From: Parapristionchus giblindavisi
Taxonomy: Eukaryota; Nematoda; Chromadorea; Rhabditida; Diplogasteridae
Reading direction: 5' to 3'
NCBI GenBank assembly: GCA_943737045.1
Contig: CALSFV010000385.1
Coordinates: forward strand, 182,500-246,499
Length of the DNA stretch: 64,000 bases
Shown here: piece after piece, positions 46,353-58,499 of the stretch
Layout of the letters: each line of letters begins with the position of its first letter
Position numbering within the stretch: the stretch's first letter is position 1
The notes under the pieces: model-generated
What the model saw: only the letters and a program-made list of their open reading frames with translations
Databases searched by the model: none
What the model was told of the DNA's origin: nothing
Position numbers and translations under genes: made by a program

Positions 46353-48817
46353 CTATTTGCCTCGTCCAGTCAGAATTTCTCCTTCGAGTTTACGTCGTTC
46401 ACCAGCCAATACCTACAATAGATATTATATATATAGAATAAACATCTGTATCTTTCATATCATCAGTAGAAAGACATTAAACCATTATTCTATCAAATAT
46501 ATCAAGAGAGGTCATACATGAGGGACATATCATCTTTATTACTCTTCAATATTGTCCATCGACATTCTTACGACTAAACTATTTCTATGCAACATCTCAC
46601 ACGTACGTCACATCTACGTAATCATTTAATAGTTTTGTAGCCCAGATAAGTAACCGTGATAAAGACCATTACTAAATATCAGTTATGAACTATTCATAAA
46701 CTCTCTGAATGAATCAGTTATCTTCACATTTGTATTGCCACTACAAAACTATCAATAACGACTCTCAACTTGCAACCATGCATGGGCGTGGTACCTGGAG
46801 CTCGATTTTACAGGGGGCATCCGGTTAATTCCTTTTTTTCCAAAACTTTTACCTAAAAGTATTTTTTTGCAGGGGTTCCACAAATTTTTGAAAAGCTCTA
46901 ATTTTACAGGGGCACCGCATGTCGGCGCCCATGTATGCTTGCGACTATAAACTTATCATAAAAATTGCATAAAACTTTTTCGCGTTTAGTACGTGAATCA
47001 GTGTCTTATCTTTATTTCTGAATTGCTTTGGAATGTTTAATTGATTTCTCGTCTATAAATACAAAAAAACAATAAATCTGAGTAAAAGTGAATGATAATG
47101 GTTGTTGTTAACAATAAGTGGAGGAATAACCAACTAAGAATGGAGAATAAACATAAATAGGAAGGGAAGAGTCATAGTGCATGTTAGCATACTACCGTAT
47201 CTGGACAACCTTCACTGATGCCCCGAACATATTACCAATTACTTTTAAATTGTCACAATTTCGCAGTAATATTAGGTTGGGGAAAAGTTTCTTTACAAAA
47301 TTTGCATCTTTTGTTTTTATTGATAATTTTATTTATAACAAGCATTAGTCAGTAAGATATTCACCACCGTTGTCGAGGACCTTCAGCCACATAATGGGCA
47401 GCTCGGCGATTCCCTTCTCCCAGAACTCCGTATATTGCGCGGCGAAGAATTTGTCGACCTCGGATTTTACGTCCTCGAACTTGTTGAAGTTTTTTTCCTT
47501 AGAGGAAGTTCTTCAGGGGACGGAACAAGTGGTAGTCTGAAGGCGCAAGGTCAGGCGAATAGGGGGGATGTGGGACCGTAGATCACCTGAGCTCCTCCAA
47601 GATTTTCTTGGTCATCGAAGCAATGTGTGGTCTTCCATTGCCAAGCAACAAGTGGACCTGGGTTCGTCTCCGGCGCTTTTCTTCGATTGAGTTTGCTAGA
47701 TCATGGAGCTGTCTTTTGTATGTTGTAGCTGGGATCGTGCCACTTACAGGTAGCAACTCAAAATAGAGCACCCCTTGATATCCCACCAAACAAATAGCAT
47801 GTGCTATCGAACATTGAGTTCGGACTTTCGCTATACTTGTGGTTCTTCTACGCGTGGGATAAAAACATGTAGACTGATGTTATCGTAATGAATCCAACTT
47901 TCGTCCCATGTAACCAGATCCTCAAAAAATATTTCCTTTGATCACAAAGGAGGGGAGATTGACAAATGCTCATACAGCACAATTTGCTGGGGTCCGTCAG
48001 TCGATGACCCCAGTCCACCTCGCTAAAACTTTGTGGTAGTCGAGGTTGCGAAGATGGATGTCGACTGGTCTATAGACACTGTGAAGTCGTCTTGTCAATT
48101 TGCGTGTGGTCGCTTCCGGGTCCCCTTCGATCTGGCGAAGAAACTCACCATCATCTATCGACGAAGACCGACCTGTGCGCGGTTTGCCTTCTAGGCTCAT
48201 TTCGCCAGCGGCGAAGTGATTGAACCAGGCGCTAGCAATCACATGGCTTACTACTCTCCCGTACAATGTACCCTTGATATTGGCCGCGGTTTCCCATGCG
48301 TTGCTTCCACGACACCACTCGTAGAAGATGATTGCTCGAAATTGATTTTTTTTAAATTGTCATTTGGATTCAAATCAATGGCGATATCGCGCTTATATAC
48401 TCAAACATGGTAAGTTTCGAGAACATTCTACAATAAAAAAAAATTCTGGAACAAAATCGAAGCCTCAATTCTTCTTTATAAAAATACGACTTTTTGAATT
48501 TTTTGTTAAGAAACTTTTCCCCAACCTAATATAAAGATGGAATATAGAATAATAATGAGATCTTCACAGGGATATTTTGAATACTGATACTGTCATCAAC
48601 TTAGAGCAAGAAAAGTTTAAAATATGGATATGTTTAGAGTGAAAGATGAAAGAACTAGTGAATGATATAAGTAGTAACTCACAGCAGCTCGATCAGGAAT
48701 ATACTTCTCAAAGTTGATTCCAACCCATAATGGATATGCAAGAGTACATGAGAGATAGAAGCATCGAAGCATTAGCATACGTGTTGGCCGTTCCACATAA
48801 TACCATGGTAGAGACAT
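46353..48817 (-). CDS. 64-aa single-pass membrane protein, 2 exons
   Basis: Exons are 48683-48817 (45 codons from ATG) and 46353-46412 (19 codons plus stop), phase 0, with a 2.27-kb intron. The protein starts MSLPWYYVERPTRM, has a hydrophobic segment (MLRCFYLSCTLAYPLWVGI) and a charged C-terminus (AGERRKLEGEILTGRGK). Its small size, one membrane span and basic tail recall small mitochondrial assembly factors or respiratory-complex accessory subunits; this is a weak inference. The start codon directly follows AATTAAG, a possible trans-splice acceptor. The intron contains a dead mariner and a CATGGGCG repeat. An extra exon inside the intron is possible. Confidence 0.7.
46779..46935. mobile_element. 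Short CATGGGCG-ended repeat, copy 1
   Basis: About 155 bp with inverted ends CATGGGCG / CGCCCATG and interior GGTACCTGGAGCTCGATT and TTTTACAGGGG. Second copy at 54618-54775. Probably a MITE. Confidence 0.65.
47272..48529 (-). mobile_element. Degenerate mariner transposon
   Basis: 1,258 bp between inverted ends TTAGGTTGGGGAAAAGTTTC and complement, flanked by TA. The minus strand retains broken transposase pieces: WFNHFAAGEMSLEGKPRTGR (48170-48230 region) and IHLRNL from the N-terminal helix-turn-helix part, then LYFELLPVSGTI and NGRPHI from the catalytic part. The second Asp region reads LLLGNGRPH where an HQDNARPH-like motif is expected, and frameshifts separate the pieces. It is inactive and non-coding now. 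It lies in the intron of the 64-aa gene. Confidence 0.93.
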
Positions 48818-49231
48818 CTTAATTATGTTATATTATCAATCAATGTTCTTGATACAACCTACAGTAACCACATTTCTAGACAAATATAAGCAGAAAATGC
48901 GATACCCATAGTAAAGATCAAAGATCACACCATCTATACCAATGACAACCTCTTGCGATAAAAAAGATACGTATAGTTTATCTAAATATGTGATGCGGTC
49001 TATGAACCAATGTTCAAATAACGAATGAGTAAGTGTATCTATAAATGACATTTATCATAACTTGATCTCATTAACAGATTGAACAATTAACGATGAAATG
49101 TAAACAAACAACGAAATGACTACCGTAGTCACATATAACAATGAAAAGAGTAACAATTGTAAGATGAGAATGAAGGAAGAGGAATGAATACATATTGAAT
49201 ATAATCAATTGATAGAATATGTATTATTCAT
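48818..49231. other. Short intergenic gap
   Basis: 413 bp between the RSL1D1 stop and the start of the 64-aa gene, both on the minus strand. No exon seen. Compatible with operon-type spacing but on the long side. Confidence 0.4.
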
Positions 49232-52200
49232 TTAGATAACAGCAGCTAATTTAGCCTTAGTAGACAATTTCTTAGCTTTCCTTGTACCTCTCTTCTTCTC
49301 TTTCGTCTTCGTCTCAGTCTTTTTCAACAATGGTCTATTCTTAGTACTGGCCTTTGCCTTATAAACTTCTCCTCCTGATTGTTTCTTAATCGCTTTAGCA
49401 ACTGCTGCTTTGTGCAACTTCTGAAATTGACAACACGTAATAATAAATTCAAAAGATATTCACAAAGGTCAAAATGAAATAAATGCAATCGATTGAATGA
49501 ATAAAACGTACGGTTCTGGTAGCCTTGGCAAGTTTTCTCTTAGCAATCTTGACAGGGTCGAGTCTAGGCTTCAGCCTATCACGTGAAGTGTGCTCATCCT
49601 GAATAATATAATCAATATATCAATATATCAATCAATAGTATAATATACCTTGATAGTGGGATAGAGAACAGCTACTCCATCAGTCTCTCTCAATACACGA
49701 ACACGACCACTCTTTGTGACGGCAACCTATCAATGGAATATTATGAATATATATGATATAATAGATGATTATTATCACTGTATGATATATTCATGTTCGT
49801 TAGATATAGATTAGAATAGAGTACCTTGAGTCCTTCAGGTAGAGTAGATAATTCATCAATAATTTCCTTATCTTGTTCTCTCTTCTTGGGAGCTTTGGGC
49901 ATTGTGATTTCATTAGCAGATCTATAATAATCGATTATAATTTTATTTTATAATTTTATTTTATTATATGCAATACATTAAAGGGGCTTCGATTTTAAAA
50001 TCTAACAAAATTATTTTTAACAGGTTTTCCGTGAATAACAATATATTTTGCATTTTCGAAAATAAAAAAAGGAAAACAAAGTAGCTAAAATAAAATGAGA
50101 TAGCTTATGTACATACCCATCATCAGTGTAGATTGGAAGAGATGGATTAGATGATGATAATTGAATGCATAAAGATCGAATATTACGAAGACCTCCAGGA
50201 CAATGAGTTATCATCTCATTTAGTGTCTGAACAACAGTAAGATCAAAGATCAAATATGGATTATTATATACTTAATACAATATAATAAGTTGGTACGATA
50301 TTATTTAGTATCTCATTACGAGATTCACTAGTTATCTTCTCGAGTTTATCACGATCATTGGTAGAATTAATTAGAAAGAGATCATAATAACCATACAAAT
50401 GTAGAATGTCATTGGTAACTATGAAACATACAACTAATTTCACGCAATACCAATTGGAAAGTTGAGCGATAATTCACTCATTTTCAAAAGTTGATATATA
50501 TTTACGCACCAACCTAATAATTTTAAAACCATGAATAAATTACTTACGTGCTCGACATTCTCAACGAGATCAGCATGTGGTTGTGCAAGATGGCCAGCAT
50601 TGACGGCACTGTAAAGATTAAGAGATCAAAGATCACAATGGAAACGGTGTCCGTACATTCTTCCTTTGTTAGCAGAAAGATCAAAGATCGAAGTAGCAGC
50701 TGCATTCTGCATAATTTTCGACAGATCTTTAGTGTAGTCGAAATCAATAGGAGTTCTGTAATATGGATGTTAGAGTGTAATGTATACTATATCAGAGATG
50801 AATATTAAAATTATTTCGAAATATAAAGAAAAGAAAAAAAGAAATTATGAAAAAGAAAGAGTTTCATTAATTCATTAGGAATATTTCTATTTGATAACAA
50901 TTGCGAGTATAATAATGAACAGCTCACTTGTGTGCCTTAATGAATTCCTTTCCAAGATGATGTCTAACTGCTTTATGTACTCTATTCTCAACAAGGAACA
51001 CATCATATGCAGTAGCCAACTTCTTCTTATCACTAAATATAATCATTCATTCATACCCATTTAGACCATAATACATTAAGATATAGAAATATTAATAAAT
51101 ATCAACTCACGCAAATGTTCTACATTCTCTCATCAATTGATTCTTTGTCATAATCTTAGCAATATGTTTCTTAGTCAGTTTATGATCAGCTTCAATTCTT
51201 TCTTCCCATTCACGAGATTGTTTCTCTACATCAGGATCTTTCTATAATACAATCAATCAATCAATCAATTCAAATGAAATACACATATGATAATATAGAT
51301 ACCGTACCAATGCCTCGGTAGTAATATCAAAATCAGGCATAATCAGACAAAACATAGCAGAGGAAGCTTGGATTGAAGGATGAGGAAGAATACTGAAACA
51401 TTCTTGTTCAGATGTGTATTAAAAGGCAAAATATACATTCTCTTTCTGAGAGTAGGTCCATTAACCATAGGTGGTTTCTTGTAAACAACCACTATTGATA
51501 CTCCATGATCAGCTTCAGGGAAGAGTGATTTATCTTCTTTATCACTGATATATTTGATCAGAGATGATACTGCTACTCGAGCCTGTAATTACATATCATA
51601 TCACGGGTCTCCTGTAAAAGTGTAGCAAAATCGGCCCTTCCTGCCACTAGGAAATTTTTTTTGTCTCCGATTTTGATGAAAGTCGGTCAGAGGGTGTGGT
51701 TGGGGGTCATGAGAAGGCCTAGCTACTTGATTTGGCCAAAATCGCAGATTATCGATTTTTTGTGATCTACCCTGAAAATGATCATAACTCGGTTCATTTT
51801 CATCGCACAACGAGCTGAAAGGTGTCATTCGAACCGTATTCTAATGCTCTTCAAAAATATTGTTTATGACCCGTTCTCTACTAGGTCGTTTTCAGGGCGA
51901 AAAACGCAAAAAACACTTTTATTATTCAAAAAAGTGAAATTTTCTCGAAAGTTTTTTCTTGACCCCATCCGTTTTATTGCAAAAATCACGTATTCAAACC
52001 ATGCACAATATCACTATCTAGTTCATTGCCCGAATCTCTTGGCCCCCAGGGTCGATTACTAGATAGCTCACGGACTTAGTCGATTTTTGATCACATTCCG
52101 TTTTTTGATCGTATCTCACTTCAAAGTTGTCCAATCACCATTTCAAAAAAATCGAACTGATTCTCTCGAAAAGGAGATTGAAAAGTTTTTTGTCGTCCAA

Positions 52201-53715
52201 ATTGTTATATCAAGCCATTTTCAAGTTATTAATGTAAAACTGCTCCAATTTCGATTTTTACCGCTTTCATGTGAAAAAAATGTTTTATTTCCTATCAGAA
52301 TTCAATCAATTCGACAAATATGTTTACTTCAGAACAAACTGATAATTGAGCAAACGCAGTGCAGATATATCCAAGCATATATCGCAGGAGACGGTCAGAT
52401 CATTCAGAGATGAAGACTTTGTTCTCGGACGATGCCCCTGAGTTATCCACTACCCCCGTATTTGATTAGTGAAGCTGATATCTGCACAGTTTTTGCTCAA
52501 TTATATTACTGTTTCTATTGTGAAGTAAACATATTTGTCGAATTGATTGAATTCTGATAGGAAAAATATATCTTTTCACATGAAAGCGGTAAAAATCGAA
52601 ATTGGAGCAGTTTTATATTAATAACTTGAAAATGGCTTGATATAACAATTTGGACGACAAAAAACTTTTCAATCTCCTTTTCGAGAGAATCAGTTCTATT
52701 TTTTTGAAATGGTGATTGGACAACTTTGAAGTGAGATACGATCAAAAAAACGGAATGTGATCAAAAATCGACTAAGTCCGTGAGCTATCTAATAATCGAC
52801 CCTGGGGGCCAAGAGATTCGGGCAATGAACTAGATAGTGATATTGTGCATGGTTTGAATACGTGATTTTTGCAATAAAACGGATGGGGTCAAGAAAAAAC
52901 TTTCGAGAAAATTTCACTTTTTTGATTAATAAAAGTGTTTTTTGCGTTTTTCGCCCTGAAAACGACCTAGTAGAGAACGGGTCATAAACAATATTTTTGA
53001 AGAGCATTAGAATACGGTTCGAATGACACCTTTCAGCTCGTTGTGCGATGAAAATGAACCGAGTTATGATCATTTTCAGGGTAGATCACAAAAAATCGAT
53101 AATCTGCGATTTTGGCCAAATCAAGTAGCTAGGCCTTCTCATGACCCCCAACCACGCCCTCTGACCTACTTTCATCAAAATCGGAGACAAAAATTTTTTC
53201 CTAGTGGCAGCAGACGTTGCTACACTTTTACCGGAGACCCGTGATATACAACATTTCACATTAACATCGTTTGTGCAATCATAACATAAAAGCAATCAAA
53301 TACGTTTAAATATACAGTATACACTCCTCACCTGTGACTTGATCTTATCAACAATTTCAGGAGATGGTACATAAGATGCTTCTTGTTCCTCCTTAACTTC
53401 TTCCTTCTTAGGTTTTTCAATCTTCTTTTTCTTGGGAGTGTCTACAACTGTTGTTTGATCCTCCACAAGACCACGCTTCTTTACTGGCTACAAATAACAA
53501 TAATGTTGAGTATATCACGTCAATCAACTAATTAAATGAATAAAAAGGATCAAGTCTAACCTTTTCTTTAATAACAATCTCCGGTTCCTCATTCTCAATG
53601 GTAACCACCTAAATAATCAAAATTAATTTGAGAATCAAAGTAGATTAACGATAAATACCTTCTGCTTTTTAGCTTCAGCAGCAGTACCACTTGAGGCCAC
53701 ACGTTTCTTTGCCAT
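49232..53715 (-). CDS. rsl1d1: RSL1D1 / ribosomal L1-domain nucleolar protein, 14 exons, 482 aa
   Basis: Exons: 49232-49420, 49512-49598, 49649-49726, 49825-49921, 50117-50226, 50548-50608, 50657-50755, 50928-51032, 51111-51241, 51308-51392, 51437-51582, 53332-53487, 53561-53608, 53659-53715. A Lys-rich N-terminal tail (MAKKRVASSGTAAEAKKQK) is followed by the L1 fold: IMPDFDITTEAL, ATAYDVFLVENRVHKAVRH, LGKEFIKAHKTPIDF, GRIAVNAGHLAQPHADLVEN and NPSLPIY. The C-terminus is again Lys-rich and nucleolar in style. The family (RSL1D1, yeast Utp30/Cic1) binds pre-ribosomes and pre-rRNA. The 1.75-kb intron 3 is almost entirely the foldback element at 51601-53244. Exon 7 contains an in-frame copy of the dispersed GATCAAAGATC motif. 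The gene lies 218 bp downstream of SDE2 on the same strand. Confidence 0.93.
51601..53244. mobile_element. TCACGG-ended foldback element in RSL1D1 intron
   Basis: 1,644 bp, nearly a complete palindrome: arms of about 0.75 kb with ends TCACGGGTCTCCTGTAAAAG and complement, TA on both sides, and a short spacer near 52400-52510. Mirrored open frames (51778-52062 + and 52789-53073 -) show the arms are near identical; these frames are not genes. Shares ends with 56170-57888. Confidence 0.9.
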
Positions 53716-53933
53716 CTTAACGTTCCAAGGAATAATATGATTATCATATGTGAATGGTAATATAAGTACAAGGACAGCAATCAAAGCTGATAAGATCAAA
53801 TACAGTCAATACAATATTAACTTGGAATCCTTTATTTCATGATCACATCACCAACACCAAGTACAAATAGATACAATATGATGGAAAGTTTTGTACAGTT
53901 ATGTTAGATAAGGATAAGACAGATAGAATATGT

Positions 53934-55667
53934 TCACTTCTTATTCTTATTCTTAGGAGGAGGTGCAACAATAGCTTTAGGATATTCTTCTTTCTTCAAT
54001 CCTTTAACTGAGAATAGACGAGCTGCTCTTTCTTCAAGAGATCCACCACATTTGAGTCCACGTGATTCTAATCCATGTTTCAGATGATATAGACCGAGTG
54101 ATTCCCTACAATTCAAAATTCAAATAACCTTTCAATTTGAAAAAAAATAAAGAATTTAAAAAAAACATACAATTCATGTACATCCTTGATAGAATCCAAA
54201 TCAATAGGATCAAAGTCAGTCGGGATATCTTTTGGTTTCTCATAAACTTTCTTCTTTTCTTCTTCTTTCTTCTCTTCAATTGGAGGTTGTACAACCTCTA
54301 CCTTCTTTTCCTCAACGATTACTGGTTCCCTGCAATGCCACATTCAATTAAAGCAACAACCATGATAATTATATTTATTTATTTGATACACCCGTGGCAG
54401 GTGCGACAGCAAATACAGGAGCGATGAGAGAAATAATTATAATTATAACAATAAAACATACGGTTGAGGAGTGACAGAACGTTCTTCTGATTTCTCTTCA
54501 CTCCCACTCGATCCTTCTTCTCTTTCTTCCTTTATATCAGAAGTCTTCAATGGACGAACTTTAGCACGTTTCGGCTGCAAATATTAAATTGAGAAAATAT
54601 TCTTTATGTAATAATGATACATGGGCTGGGTACCTGGAGCTCGATTCTACAGGGGGGCATCCGAACGAAAAACGGTTAATTTTACAGGGGGCCTTCACTT
54701 TTTCTTCCAAAATTCCACAAAAAAGACGAAAAGACCTAATTTTACAGGGGGCACCTCCATGTCGGCGCCCATGTATGATAATAATATAAATACCTTGAAA
54801 GATGTACTACATCCAGGAACATCAGCATCTTCTTCTTCTTCTTCACTTTCTGATTGTTCTGCTTCAATCTCCTCCTTCACTGGCTTACGCTTCCTACGAT
54901 GGGCGAATCCTACAATTTAAATTATTGAAATTACTATTAGTAGTATTAGAATAGACTAATTAATTGATGAATAAGTGCAAACCAGCATCAAATGCATCAT
55001 CAGTCTTATCTAGGATGGCCTCTCTCGTATTAATATAGTCTGGATCATTGAAGTCGTGTTTAGGCTTTTCTTGAGTAGCAGCTCGCAACTTCTCATACTT
55101 CGCTTTCCTGCAAGTAACCGAAAAATACATACGGTAGTGAAAAATACATCATATTCCTTGAAATTCCAAAAGCAGCCAAAAGCAATTAAAAACATACTTC
55201 TTAGATTCCTTTTCCTTCTCACGATCGTTTGAATTCTCTACCCACTTCTTCAGCTTTTTCTCTTCCTGGAATAATTAGAATTGTTGACGAGGAACGAATG
55301 CAACTATTGATGTACACGATTACCTCGATATCAGCAAGCCTTCTTCCACTCAAATCGCGACACATCAATTGATTAGTACTTTTGTTGATACGAAATGAAC
55401 GAAGAAGAGTACCGAAACCTGAAGAGAAGAGTTGAGTAGAATAAATGCACTAAACGTTGCCAATGCCAACTACTTACCTCCTTTGCCTCCACGAAGACGG
55501 AAAGAGATTGAGAAGTATCCATCAGGATTATGACATACGAACTGTTCCAGATCCTCGATAGGCTTGATTGCATCTCTAGCAACGAATGAATCGCGAGGTA
55601 GTTCATTCAGTTCAGCGATCACATCACTCTCGAAGCAGAAAATACGGGTTCTTCCATCAAGTAGCAT
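53934..55667 (-). CDS. sde2: SDE2 (ubiquitin-fold-led splicing and genome-maintenance factor), 8 exons, 345 aa
   Basis: Exons: 53934-54105, 54171-54329, 54462-54574, 54794-54909, 54983-55107, 55198-55265, 55324-55418, 55478-55667. Residues 1-61 form the divergent ubiquitin-like domain ending FRLRGG; the next residues KGGFGTLLRS are the hallmark processing site (cleavage expected after Gly61). CRDLSGRRLADIE follows, then a long Glu/Lys-rich middle. The SAP-like C-terminus reads RGLKCGGSLEERAARLFSVK. Cleaved SDE2 joins the spliceosome in yeast and guards replication forks in mammals. The ATG at 55667 is the first after a TTACAG acceptor; the same frame is open 15 nt further up to that acceptor, so trans-splicing there is likely. 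Confidence 0.93.
54618..54775. mobile_element. Short CATGGGC-ended repeat, copy 2
   Basis: About 158 bp in an SDE2 intron, ends TACATGGGC / GCCCATGTA (TA probably the duplication), interior GGTACCTGGAGCTCGATT as in 46779-46935. Confidence 0.65.
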
Positions 55668-56169
55668 AATTCCAAGTTCCACCTGTAACTACGACGTATT
55701 ATTAGATGTTAAATATATATAACACAATCGAACAATAATCAATGAAACAAATTAAAATTAAAATACGAAAATAACAAAGCTCTACGAATGATGAATACGA
55801 TCTAGTAAAAAGAAGAAACGTGTACACGTTTTATCATGAACTGACTTAAAAAGATTCAAAAGAAAATTTAATATTTTCAATAATTTTTATCGGGCTACGT
55901 AATTTCAAAATTTAAGTTCTAATATCATTATTTACAGCGTAAAAAAAGAAGACACCCAGGGACATCTTTGGATCGCATGCTAGAATCACGAATGATTCAT
56001 GCTTAATAGTAGAGGCAACGGCGCTATTTTCTGAAAATTGAAATGTTCGTAAAATCGAAAATTTGTCACAGGCCCGTACTTTTACATCTGCTTGATGAAT
56101 GATTTTACTAATTCTCTAATCACTTGGCGATATGTTTGCATAGACATTGGCGGCCATACATCTTTAATA
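55668..56169. other. Intergenic region upstream of SDE2
   Basis: About 500 bp, AT-rich, no exon recognised. It probably contains the SDE2 (or operon) promoter. It ends where the foldback cluster begins. Confidence 0.45.
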
Positions 56170-57888
56170 ACACGGATCTCCTGTAAAAGTGTATGAAAAT
56201 AAGAACCTTTTTGCACAGAAAAAAAATAATTTTCCTTCTTTTTTATTGATAGTTGTTAGACTGGCCTAACTGAGTGCGAAAACAACATTTTCAAAATTTT
56301 CTTATTAGCATATTCAAGCCCCCTTGACCAGCCTTACAAAATTGTCTTAGTGGTTCGAATTCTCAACAACAATCATTTTTGAGTTATGAATGAAAATCTG
56401 ATTTTATTAACGAGATGACTTTCACTGTTCCTATTTATCGTTTATTGGCATTTGTTTATTGATCGTTAAGGTCGAAGAAACTGTTTGAATCTATCTTGAC
56501 TCAAACAGTTATCCATTCTTTTCCATTGAACCTTCGCAAAACTCTGAGAAATCACTATTATTATTTGTATTATTATATCATAGAATGCATCCGAAGTTAT
56601 CACTCTCTCATTCTCGAATGTTCTCTTCTCTCGGACACGATGAATGGATGGTTTAAAGTGAATTGAAAAAGAAAACATCATTATATTTGAAAACAAAACG
56701 AAAACGCTGGAGTTTTTAAGTTGCATCAAGCCAGAAAGGCGAAAAATCGTTAATAAAATCAGTTTTCGATTCATAACTCAAAAATGATTGTTGTTGAGAA
56801 TTCGAACCACTAACAAGGGAAGTCAGCGGAGTCAGTCCGGGCGTTCGGGATGAGGCATACACCATTCGATAGGTCTCCAAAAAAGAAGAACTTTTTCTAT
56901 TTACCATTTTTCCTGAGGACTCCTGGGCGCCGAGATATTTGCACATTCCCCTCTCGCTTTCTGTTGAACGAAAAACCAGCCTCTTGGCTATTCGAAGAGA
57001 GGAAGTGGTTACCGGGTGAGATGTTTCCATCACTTTTTTTCCAATGCTACCATCGTTCGTGGAATACGAGCAAAATATTTGGAAACAAGGCCATTGGTAC
57101 CACTCGGCCGCCACTTACTCTCTTCGAAAAGCCAAGAGACTGGTTGTTCGTTCAACAGAAAGCGAGAGGGGAATTTGCAAATATCTCGGCGCCCAGGAGT
57201 CCTCAGGAAAAATGGTAAATAGAAAAAGTTCTTCTTTTTTGGAGATCTATCGAACGGTGTATGCCTCATCCCGAACGCCCGGACTGACTCCGCTGACTTC
57301 CCTTGTAAGACAATTTTGTAAGGCTGGTCAAGATACAGGGTTTGAATATGCTAATAAGAAAATTAGCATAAGTTTGAGCTGATTTACAGCCAAAAATGTG
57401 ATTTGAGAGAAAATTGCGCTAAGTCCAGGACGATATACAGTACCACTATTGGAGGGACAGAGTTGGGTTAAAAGATATATCAGGATACCCCAAGTTGTGG
57501 ACGAGGAATCCGAATCTGCAATAAAACTCTTATCCTTTAGAGAAAATTTTCGAGAAACATCGCATTTTGTATGCCGAAAAAACAGTTTTCATGAAATAAC
57601 ACATGAAAAACAACATTTCCGATCATATCTTCAATTGAGTTATTTGTAGACGAGGTCATTTGCAACCGATCTAAAAAAATTGAACACGGTAGCACAAAAA
57701 CGAAGCGAGTTACATTCATCTGAAGTTTACAGGAAACAAATAGCATAGATATGCAAATTCCGATAAACAAAATTTGAAAATGTTGTTTTCGCACTCAGTT
57801 AGGCCAGTCTAACAACTATCAATAAAAAAGAAGGAAAATTATTTTTTTCTGTGCAATGGCTTCATACACTTTTACAGGAGATCCGTGA
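56170..57888. mobile_element. TCACGG-type foldback element, interrupted copy
   Basis: 1,719 bp, TA flanks, ends ACACGGATCTCCTGTAAAAG and TTTTACAGGAGATCCGTGA, the same family as 51601-53244. Arms pair from both ends, for example 56345-56400 with 56765-56812 and its continuation after 57305. The right arm is split by the insertion at 56814-57305. Confidence 0.85.
56814..57305. mobile_element. CAAGGGAAGTC foldback element nested in the previous element
   Basis: 492 bp, perfect-looking palindrome with ends CAAGGGAAGTCAGCGG / complement and TAA on each side; the opposite arm of the host element shows the unoccupied site with one TAA. Open frames on both strands are mirror images and non-coding. 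Shares termini with 15082-16288. Confidence 0.85.
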
Positions 57889-57890
57889 TA

Positions 57891-58499
57891 AGGGAAGGGT
57901 ACTTGGTCGAGTGGCACTACTTCAGAATAGGGTACCAGAAGTCCAAAATGATGATGAAAAATGAAATAAACAGCAATGAAAGGACGTTTAAATTAGACAT
58001 TTTTACTATTATTTTAGACTGGTACCCTATTCTGAAGTAGTGCCGGTCGAGTTAGTAAATACATAATGAAACGTATATGGTGGGAAAGATTATCAAATTC
58101 TAAGACTTTTTGGTTTTTTTTCTTTTAGTTTTTTTTTGTTCCTAAGGACAAAAAAAATCAATGTTGAAAATCAATAAGGAAGGTGCAATTGCACGGAACT
58201 ACATAGCATTGCATAGGTAGTTCATCTCGCCATCCCCCCCCCCCCCGTCACTAATTCCCTCGTGGCGCTAATTATTAATAAAGATGATAAAAATATAGTT
58301 TGATCAAAAACATAATCAGCAAAAAGATGTATACATAATGAAAGGTATCGATCCGCAGTATCGATATCCGATTTTCGACATCGATTTTCAGTCGTTAGGA
58401 AACAAAAATCCTAAAAAGTAAAAGACCAAAAAGCCTTTTCCAACCATATACTTTTTATTGAGATTTTACTCACACGTCTAATTGTAAGTACCCTTCCCT
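57891..58499. mobile_element. AGGGAAGGGTACTT-ended element
   Basis: 609 bp with inverted ends AGGGAAGGGTACTT / AAGTACCCTTCCCT and TA flanks, directly abutting the foldback element and sharing its TA. It contains a C13 run (58234-58246) and the nested MITE at 57913-58044. Confidence 0.8.
57913..58044. mobile_element. 132-bp hAT-like MITE
   Basis: Inverted ends GGCACTACTTCAGAATAGGG / complement with an exact 8-bp duplication GGTCGAGT on both sides (57905-57912, 58045-58052). Third nesting level in this cluster. Confidence 0.88.

Noticed and set aside
47583..48266. Active mariner transposase gene
   Set aside because: The frame is broken in several places and catalytic motif residues are changed.
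56716..57382. Several overlapping ORFs of 79-132 aa on both strands
   Set aside because: All are translations of the nested palindrome and mirror each other.
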